Shown here: in pieces, positions 7,022 through 11,840 of the stretch
Numbering within the stretch: position 1 is the first letter of the stretch
How the letters are laid out: each line of letters opens with the position of its first letter
Source: CAYQJS01 sp964417895
GTDB lineage: Bacteria; Chloroflexota; UBA6077; SHYK01
NCBI GenBank assembly: GCA_964417895.1
Contig: CAYQJS010000090.1
Location: 1-11,840 of the forward strand
DNA: 11,840 nt
Direction: 5' to 3'
Position numbers and translations under genes: made by a program
Notes under the pieces: model-generated
Seen by the model: only the letters and a program-made list of their open reading frames with translations
The model's database searches: none
What the model was told of the DNA's origin: nothing

Positions 7022-7273
7022 CTAGCGCGGCTGGGCCTCAGGCGTGAGCGCCGGAGCGCCCTGCCGATATGTGATGCGGCCTCGCCCCAGGTCGTAGGGG
7101 CTCAGCTCAACCTTCACACGGTCTCCCAGCGCCATACGGATGTGGAACTTCCGCATCTTGCCTGACGTGTAGGCGAGCACGTCCTGGCCCGTGTCGATCC
7201 GCACTCGGAACTGGCCGTCGCGCAGAGAATCGGTGATGACGCCGCTGACTTCAATGGCATCGGCTTTGGGCAA
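7022..7273 (-). CDS. infA: Translation initiation factor IF-1
   Basis: IF-1 is a single S1-like OB-fold that binds the 30S A site during initiation. The 83-residue product shows the family pattern: MPKADAIEVSGVITDSL at the start, GQFRVRI, the SGKMRKFHIRMALGDRVKV block (residues 38-55) and ELSPYDLGRGRITYR (56-70). About 13 residues, QGAPALTPEAQPR, extend past the usual end. TTG at 7273 is chosen because it puts the conserved N-terminus at the start and is preceded by GGAGA 7 nt upstream on the coding strand. An in-frame ATG at 7303 with GGAG upstream would add ten residues. infA commonly sits in a ribosomal-protein operon; here it stands alone, convergent with lepA, so it may be a second copy or a relocated one. 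Confidence 0.93.
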   Translation of the reverse strand: MPKADAIEVSGVITDSLRDGQFRVRIDTGQDVLAYTSGKMRKFHIRMALGDRVKVELSPYDLGRGRITYRQGAPALTPEAQPR

Positions 7274-7351
7274 GTCGTATCTCCACGGCAGATTTGCTCC
7301 CATTCTACTCCGGCGCCGCAACACGGTGCGCTGGACTGGCGTGCGCCGCTC

Positions 7352-7379
7352 GGATAAAGTGAGCGCTGCATCCCAATAA
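7352..7379 (-). promoter_or_regulatory. infA: Possible sigma70-type promoter for infA
   Basis: Reading the minus strand, TTATTG (7379-7374) and TTATCC (7357-7352) are separated by 16 bp and lie about 80 bp upstream of the proposed infA start. Both hexamers are imperfect, so this is only a suggestion by eye. Confidence 0.25.
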
Positions 7380-7385
7380 GGCAAT

Positions 7386-7424
7386 AGGCACGAGGCAAGA
7401 GGCACGAGGCGATAGGTACGAAGC
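7386..7424. repeat. Three 14-bp-period iterations of AGGCACGAGGC
   Basis: AGGCACGAGGC occurs at 7386-7396 and 7400-7410, and AGGTACGAAGC at 7414-7424, with starts exactly 14 bp apart. The block lies between infA and the cupin gene and ends just 7 bp before the cupin Shine-Dalgarno. It may be a slippage-type tandem repeat or a set of regulator binding sites. The 14-bp period is not a helical multiple, which mildly favours a simple repeat. Confidence 0.7.
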
Positions 7425-7445
7425 ATACCGAGGAGGAGGAGACTG

Positions 7446-8567
7446 ATGGCCGCGACCACGACTGAAGCGACACGAAGAGACCGGCACGCCGACACAGCCT
7501 ACCGGCAGTGGATGGAGTCGCGGGGCATCCCGATTCACCGCGGGTACTTCGTCGAGGACCTGCGCACCGTGGAAGTAGGCTGGTGGGAGGAGCGCGGATG
7601 CCACGCCGCGTTCCTCGAGTTGGCCGGACAGGAAAGCATCCAGGAGTCCCGCGTAACGGAGATCCCGCCCGGCGGCACGGTTCCTCCGTCGAAGATCTCG
7701 CTCGAGGAAATGGTCTACGTGGTTGAAGGGCGTGGCATCACTACGGTGTGGGGGGCCGAGGGCCTCCCGAAGAAGTCCTTCGAGTGGCAGAAGCACAGCC
7801 TCTTCATGGTTCCGCCCAATTACACCTACGAGATGAGCAACACCCAGGGGAATCGGGCGGCGCGCGTGCTTCAGGTCAACTACCTTCCGCTCGGGCTGCT
7901 GCTCAATCCCAACCCCGATTTCTTCTTCAAGAACGACTACGTCGATCTCAGCCTGGTGTACGGCGAGGACGAGAGCCCGTATTCAGAGGCGAAGATCGCG
8001 GTACGCAGCGCAGAAGAGGCCGGAGACCGCGGCGTGCGCAATCTCTGGGTCGGGAACTTCTTCCCCGATATGGCAGCCTGGGACAGGCTCGAGGAGCACC
8101 GCGTGCGTGGCGCTGGCGGAAGCGTCATCGACTTCCGGTCGAGGACGGGGCGCGGAGGCCATATGTCTGTGTTCCCCGTGGGTACCTACAAGAGGGGCCA
8201 CCGTCACGGGCCGGGCACCGTGATCGTAATCCCCGATGGGGAGGGCTACTCGATCCTCTGGCAGGAGGGCGGGGAGAAAATCATCGTGCCGTGGCATGAG
8301 GCTAGCGTCTTCGTGCCCCCGAATCAGTGGTACCACCAGCACTTCAACGCGGGCGCGGTGCCTGCTCGGTACCTCGCCATCGCACGGCCGAGCGCCGCGT
8401 TCGACACCGACGAGTCGCTGGATGAGCGCCAGATCGATTACACGGCTGAGGATCCCATGATCCGGCAAAGGTTCGAGGACGAGCTGGCCAAGCGCGGGGT
8501 GAAGTCGCGCATGCCCGAAGGAGCCTACCAGGTCAAGAACTATGCCTGGACCTACAAAGGGGACTAG
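7446..8567 (+). CDS. Double-cupin domain protein
   Basis: Bicupin of 373 aa, probably cytoplasmic; substrate unknown. Cupin 1 spans roughly residues 70-146. It has PGGTVPPSKISLEEMVYVVEG but lacks the HxH and later His of the canonical motifs (SKISLEE and PPNYTYEMSN occupy those places), so it is probably metal-free. Cupin 2 spans roughly 228-315 with GTYKRGHRHGPGTV (His252, His254) and PPNQWYHQHFNAG (His297, His299), giving a plausible metal site. One-sided metal binding in a bicupin is known from gentisate-dioxygenase-like enzymes, but I cannot assign a reaction. The start is clear: AGGAGGAGGA (7431-7440) precedes ATG by 5 nt. The EutA-like gene follows 125 bp downstream on the same strand, with a palindromic repeat between, so co-transcription is likely. 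A regulatory or sugar-binding cupin is an alternative to an enzyme. Confidence 0.88.
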   Translation: MAATTTEATRRDRHADTAYRQWMESRGIPIHRGYFVEDLRTVEVGWWEERGCHAAFLELAGQESIQESRVTEIPPGGTVPPSKISLEEMVYVVEGRGITTVWGAEGLPKKSFEWQKHSLFMVPPNYTYEMSNTQGNRAARVLQVNYLPLGLLLNPNPDFFFKNDYVDLSLVYGEDESPYSEAKIAVRSAEEAGDRGVRNLWVGNFFPDMAAWDRLEEHRVRGAGGSVIDFRSRTGRGGHMSVFPVGTYKRGHRHGPGTVIVIPDGEGYSILWQEGGEKIIVPWHEASVFVPPNQWYHQHFNAGAVPARYLAIARPSAAFDTDESLDERQIDYTAEDPMIRQRFEDELAKRGVKSRMPEGAYQVKNYAWTYKGD

Positions 8568-8596
8568 CAAACATACCGGCATTCTGAGCGCACACC

Positions 8597-8666
8597 TGTC
8601 ATTCTGAGCCGCGGGCGAAGAATCCGTACTCCGAGGAGCGGACCCTTCGCTCTGCTCAGGGTGACA
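8597..8666. repeat. TGTCAnnCTGAGC palindromic repeat between cupin and EutA-like genes
   Basis: The left end is TGTCATTCTGAGCC followed by GCGAAGAATCC; the right end is ACCCTTCGCTCTGCTCAGGGTGACA. The termini form an imperfect inverted repeat, TGTCAttCTGAGC against GCTCAGggTGACA. A further CATTCTGAGCG fragment sits just upstream at 8580-8590, suggesting two insertions or a partial duplication. Possible effects are a transcript-stabilising hairpin or partial terminator between the two genes. Confidence 0.8.
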
Positions 8667-8692
8667 GAGACTTTGGCGGAGTGAAGACGTAA

Positions 8693-10249
8693 ATGAGCGA
8701 CGGCCACGATCTTCCAGGGTTCGATCATTCCCACGATATGCTGATGGGGCCAGACGTTATCACCGAGGACATCGAGGGCCTCGAGATGTTCACGCTGCGC
8801 AGCGTAGGCATCGACATCGGATCCTCGACCACCCACCTCGTCTTTTCGCGTCTGACCCTGCGGCGCGAGGGGGCGGCATTCTCGTCCAAGTTCCGCGTGA
8901 CTGACCGAGAAGTGCTGTACCGCTCGAGCATCTTGCTGACGCCGTACGTGGCCGGAGCCTCGAACCTCATCGACACCGACAGGGTGACGCAGTTCATTCA
9001 CCAGGCGTATGCAGAGGCGGGCTTCGCCTCCGACGAAGTCGACACGGGTGCGGTCGTTATCACCGGGGAGGCCCTGAAGAAGGAGAATGCCCGCCCGATC
9101 GTGGAGTTCTTCGCAAAAGACTCGGGCAAGTTCATCTGCGCTTCCGCCGGCCCCAACCACGAGGCGATCCTCGCGGCCCACGGCTGCGGGGCCGTCGCGA
9201 TGTCGAAGGACAACAAGTGCACGGTGCTGAACGTCGACACCGGTGGCGGGACCGCGAAGCTCTCGATCATCCAGGACGGTGTCGTGACCCAGACAGCGGC
9301 CGTCGAAGTGGGCGCACGCCTCATTGCCTTCGACGACGCAGGGGTCGTTGTCCGGTTGGAGGAGCCGGCCAAGAGCATCATGCCCGAGGCCGGCGGCAAG
9401 GTGGCGCTCGGAGAGTGGATCAGCGAGGAGGACCGCGAGAAGTTCGCAGGGATGATGGCGAAAGTCCTGTTCGAGGTGATCCTGGGCGGACCTTACTCGC
9501 CACTAACCGAGAAGCTGCTCCTCACCCCGCCGATCGCCGGTTACCCCAGCCTGGAGCGGATCGATCGCATCATCTTCTCGGGAGGGGTTTCCGAATACGT
9601 CTACGAGCACGACCAGACAGCGTACGGGGACCTGGGGCCAATCTATGGGAAAGCCATCCGCGAGCAACTCAACCGTATCGGGAAAGCCGACCTGGTCCGG
9701 GAGCCCGTCGAGGGGATCCGCGCGACGGTGATCGGCGCCGGTGAGTACACGATTCAGGCGAGCGGCACGACCAGCTATATCTCCAGCACGAGCGCCTTGC
9801 CGGTGTACGCGTTGCAGGTGGTTCGGCCGGCGCTCGACCACGAAGCGTCCGTCGAAGTCGCGCTGAGGAACGCCCTCGCCAAGTTCGACCTCGATGAAAT
9901 GATCGACGGGCTGGCTCTGGCCCTCGTGCTCAATGGGCAGCAGAATTACGAGTCGCTGCGGCGGCTGGCCGACGGCCTGGCAGCGGTCGTGCCCCCGCCC
10001 AACGGACAGACTTCGCCCCTGTTCCTGGTGCTGAACCTCGACGTGGCGAAGTCGCTGGGCGGGATCCTGAAAGAGGAGCTAGGCGTCCAGCGCGACGTGG
10101 TGGCCATCGATGGCATCGACGTCGGGGACCTGGACTACATCGACATTGGCCGGCCGGTGGGTACGTCCGAGGTTCTGCCGGTCACGGTCAAGAGCCTGCT
10201 GTTCCCCTCCGAGCAGAAAAAGGCGGAAGCAGCGGCCGCGCGAGCGTAG
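8693..10249 (+). CDS. EutA-like reactivating factor (ASKHA-fold ATPase), orphan
   Basis: Homologue of EutA, the ATP-dependent chaperone that reactivates adenosylcobalamin-dependent ethanolamine ammonia-lyase by exchanging damaged B12. ASKHA-fold motifs are visible: phosphate-1 SVGIDIGSSTTHLVFSRL (37-54), TGEALKKENA (124-133), phosphate-2 VLNVDTGGGTAKLSII (178-193) and the adenosine motif IIFSGGVSEYV (293-303). The end, DYIDIGRPVG then LPVTVKSLLF, is EutA-like. At 518 aa it exceeds enterobacterial EutA (about 467 aa), partly through an N-terminal stretch of about 36 residues rich in Asp/His (MSDGHDLPGFDHSHDM) before the ATPase core. ATG at 8693 has GGAGTGAAG about 7 nt upstream. No eutB, eutC or microcompartment gene lies in the window, and the partner enzyme may be elsewhere or different. 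It probably shares a transcript with the upstream cupin gene. Confidence 0.9.
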   Translation: MSDGHDLPGFDHSHDMLMGPDVITEDIEGLEMFTLRSVGIDIGSSTTHLVFSRLTLRREGAAFSSKFRVTDREVLYRSSILLTPYVAGASNLIDTDRVTQFIHQAYAEAGFASDEVDTGAVVITGEALKKENARPIVEFFAKDSGKFICASAGPNHEAILAAHGCGAVAMSKDNKCTVLNVDTGGGTAKLSIIQDGVVTQTAAVEVGARLIAFDDAGVVVRLEEPAKSIMPEAGGKVALGEWISEEDREKFAGMMAKVLFEVILGGPYSPLTEKLLLTPPIAGYPSLERIDRIIFSGGVSEYVYEHDQTAYGDLGPIYGKAIREQLNRIGKADLVREPVEGIRATVIGAGEYTIQASGTTSYISSTSALPVYALQVVRPALDHEASVEVALRNALAKFDLDEMIDGLALALVLNGQQNYESLRRLADGLAAVVPPPNGQTSPLFLVLNLDVAKSLGGILKEELGVQRDVVAIDGIDVGDLDYIDIGRPVGTSEVLPVTVKSLLFPSEQKKAEAAAARA

Positions 10250-10319
10250 CAGCTTGGCCGTAGCCCCGTTGTTCTAAGTTGTCGTGCGCTGTCACGCCGC
10301 GCCACGGACACAAGGAAGC

Positions 10320-10424
10320 TGTCATGCTGAGCCGAAGGCGAAGCATCTGGGTCGGCATTGGGCTGCGAGCCTGCGACCCGTGTTGTCGGCGCCCCCAGAC
10401 CCTTCGCTGTCGCTCAGGGTGACA
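10320..10424. repeat. TGTCAnnCTGAGC palindromic repeat downstream of the EutA-like gene
   Basis: The left end is TGTCATGCTGAGCCGAAGGC and then GAAGCATCT; the right end is ACCCTTCGCTGTCGCTCAGGGTGACA. The terminal 13 bp form an imperfect inverted repeat. It is the longest and clearest member of the family in this window (105 bp). It lies between convergent genes (EutA-like + and CoA-transferase -), where a hairpin could terminate transcription from either side. Confidence 0.8.
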
Positions 10425-10439
10425 GTTCAGACCAGCCGC

Positions 10440-10487
10440 AGTCGAAGCATCTGACGGGAGACCCTTCGCTGCGTTCCTCTAAATGAC
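10440..10487. repeat. Partial palindromic repeat overlapping the CoA-transferase stop codon
   Basis: AGTCGAAGCATCTGACGGGA then GACCCTTCGCTGCG and CTAAATGAC repeat the internal GAAGCATCT and CCTTCGCT modules of the neighbouring copy. GAAGCATCTGAC and the following GACCCTTC can form an imperfect hairpin. The right end covers the CTA at 10479-10481, which is the TAG stop of the minus-strand CoA-transferase, so this repeat supplies the gene's last codons. Confidence 0.65.
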
Positions 10488-11698
10488 GCCGTCGGCCTTA
10501 AGCGCCGCGAATTCGGCCTCTGACAGGCCGAGGATGCCCTTGTAGACCTCTTCGTTGTGGGCGCCGAGGGGTGGGCCCACCCACTCGGTGGCCGGTGGCG
10601 TGTCGCTGAACTTCGGGACGATGCCCGGAATCCGCAGCCGGCCGATGCCGGGCACTTCAACGGTTTCAATCATCTCTCGGGCCTCGTACTGCGGATCTCG
10701 CACGATATCGGCGATGCTGAAGATGGGCCCGACCGGGACGCCGGCGTCCTCCAGCGTTCGAACGCAGTCCTCCAGCGTCCGAGTAGAGGTCCAACTTGCG
10801 ATCACACTATCCAGGAAGTCAGCCTCGAGAGAACGCCCGGCGTTGTCGGCGAAGCGTTGGTCGGCGGCGAGGTCGGGACGGCCGATCGCCTCCATCAGCC
10901 GCTTGAAGATAGAGTCGCTGTTACCGCCGATGATCACGTGCTTGCCATCGCTACAGGGATAGGTATTCGACGGCGTGATCCCTGGCATCGCGGCTCCGGA
11001 GCGCTCTCGCACAAGGCCCGCAAAATCGTATTCGGACAGCATGCTCTCCATGAGCGCGAACACGGCCTCGTAGAGCGCCACGTCGACCATCTGACCTTCG
11101 CCCGAACCCGCCACGTCCCGCCGGTACACGGCGCCGAGCACGCCGATGACGGCGAAGAGCCCGGCTATCGAATCTCCGATGCTGACCCCGACCCGGACTG
11201 GCGGAAGATTCGGGTAGCCCGTGATATAGCGAAGGCCCGCCATAGACTCGGCGATGGAGGCGAACCCCGGCTTGTCACGTAGCGGCCCGGTCTGTCCGTA
11301 GCCTGATATCCTCACCATGATGAGCCGCGGGTTCAGCCGGTGCAGATCGTCCCATCCCAGCCCCCAGCGCTCGAGGGTGCCCGGTCGGAAGTTCTCCACC
11401 AGCACGTCGGCGCGGACGGCCAGCCGCCGTGCCAGCTCCTGCCCTCGCGGATCGCGCAGATCGAGCGTAACGCTGCGTTTGTTGCGAGACTGCGAGTACC
11501 ACCAGAGGGAAGTCCCCTCGTGGACTACGCGCCAGAGGCGGAGGGGATCGCCCCCTTCCGGTGGCTCGATCTTGATGACCTCGGCGCCGTGCTCGGCGAG
11601 GAGCCCAACGGCCCAGCAAGAAGCGATCCGAGCTCAAGCACCCTGAGCCCGGCGAGCGGGCCTCGTCCGGGGGGTGGCTCAGTCCGGCTCGCGCTCAT
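10479..11698 (-). pseudogene. CaiB/BaiF family (class III) CoA-transferase, frameshifted near its N-terminus
   Basis: Family III CoA-transferase that moves CoA between carboxylic acids; acceptor unknown. The N-terminal frame from ATG 11698 reads PLAGLRVLELGSLLAGP and then loses the family pattern. A second frame picks up at about 11612 with GLLAEHGAEVIKIEPPEGGD and runs intact to TAG at 10479. It includes LWWYSQSRNKRSVTLDLRD, VLVENFRPGTLERWGLG, ISGYGQTGP, GFASIAESMAGL and GEGQMVDVALYEAVFALME, where the catalytic acid is expected. Relatives have about four residues (like FAGR) between AGP and LLA, but only 5 nt remain here, so about 7 nt seem deleted around 11605-11615. Restoring them gives about 408 codons, normal for the family. 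The second frame meets a stop at 11634-11636, so it cannot start upstream; an internal GTG at 11405 would drop the N-terminal Rossmann part. The ATG at 11698 has GAGGAG directly against it, a poor spacing. Either a real pseudogene or a sequencing/assembly error. Confidence 0.82.
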
Positions 11699-11762
11699 CT
11701 CCTCGGTCCAGCGGCACGGCTCCGCATCGAAGTCTACGGGCGCCTCCCGGCAGCCACCGCGC

Positions 11763-11786
11763 CCATAATACTGTCCATAATACTGA
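11763..11786. promoter_or_regulatory. 12-bp direct repeat CCATAATACTG(T/A) x 2 in the divergent promoter region
   Basis: CCATAATACTGT (11763-11774) is followed at once by CCATAATACTGA (11775-11786). It is the most AT-rich part of the gap between the CoA-transferase and the + strand gene at 11831. On the minus strand each copy gives CAGTATTATGG, whose TATTAT could serve as a -10 element for the CoA-transferase; on the plus strand CATAAT could serve the other gene. No matching -35 is clear. It could also be an operator with two adjacent half-sites. Confidence 0.45.
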
Positions 11787-11830
11787 GTGTAGACCAAAAG
11801 TGATTCTGTCCTCTTTAGCCAGGAGTAAAA

Positions 11831-11840
11831 ATGTCCGCCC
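11831..11840 (+). CDS. Start of an unidentified gene, cut by the window end
   Basis: ATG at 11831 is preceded by AGGAG at 11821-11825 with a 5-nt spacer, the best ribosome-binding site in this gap. Only three codons (Met-Ser-Ala) are visible, so nothing can be said about function. It would be divergent from the CoA-transferase and share the AT-rich intergenic region with it. Confidence 0.5.

Noticed and set aside
7003..7034. 10-bp direct repeat GCGCGGCTGG between lepA and infA
   Set aside because: Short, GC-only sequence likely by chance in this composition; no hairpin with a T-tract and no further copies noticed.
8564..9181. Minus-strand 205-codon open frame
   Set aside because: Antisense to the EutA-like gene and a repeat; no family features.
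10557..11282. Plus-strand 241-codon open frame
   Set aside because: Antisense to the CoA-transferase, whose family blocks are continuous on the minus strand.
10479..11405. Shorter intact CoA-transferase starting at GTG 11405
   Set aside because: The same frame continues upstream with strong family sequence (LLAEHGAEVIKIEPP), so 11405 is an internal codon of a longer gene rather than a true start.

Overview
This is a GC-rich bacterial window made mostly of ordinary chromosomal genes. It carries a translation cluster (rpsT, lepA, infA) flanked by catabolic or accessory genes: an S9 oligopeptidase, an ACMSD-like amidohydrolase, a two-cupin protein, an EutA-like reactivase and a CaiB/BaiF CoA-transferase. 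High GC, frequent TTG starts, the low-complexity tail on ribosomal protein S20 and the amidohydrolase/CaiB/cupin mix suggest an uncultured Chloroflexota-like or similar soil/subsurface bacterium. That placement is inference; there is no 16S or marker tree here.

Layout. 1-139 holds a C/G-rich hairpin repeat and the leader of the S9 peptidase (140-2212, +). 2268-3330 (-) is a hypothetical gene broken twice: it lacks its 5' end and carries a frameshift near 3110. Its 5' end abuts, at about 3325-3340, an amidohydrolase (3324-4289, -) that lacks its own C-terminus, so one junction truncates two genes. Next come rpsT (4508-4987, -, TTG start, long repetitive tail), a palindromic repeat, a 7 x GCACTCC tandem array, and lepA (5192-6997, +). 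infA (7022-7273, -) converges on lepA. A divergent leader with three 14-bp iterations precedes the double-cupin gene (7446-8567, +), followed by the EutA-like gene (8693-10249, +). The window ends with a frameshifted CaiB/BaiF CoA-transferase (10479-11698, -) and the first codons of a divergent + strand gene at 11831.

Two families of short palindromic repeats occupy most of the larger intergenic gaps. One has TGTCAnnCTGAGC-type ends (about 4397-4498, 5012-5100, 8597-8666, 10320-10424, and a half copy at 10440-10487). The other is a CCCTC/GAGGG hairpin (11-46 and 4343-4377).

How the genes fit together. rpsT, lepA and infA serve translation. The cupin and EutA-like genes are probably co-transcribed. 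EutA normally reactivates B12-dependent ethanolamine ammonia-lyase, but no eutB or eutC lies in the window, so its client is unknown. This orphan reactivase beside a cupin with one apparently metal-free domain is the best candidate for undescribed biology. I see no CRISPR array, tRNA, rRNA, integrase or transposase, and no convincing complete new multi-gene system. Three broken genes in under 12 kb indicate either real decay or sequence/assembly errors. No gene-free stretch exceeds 300 bases.
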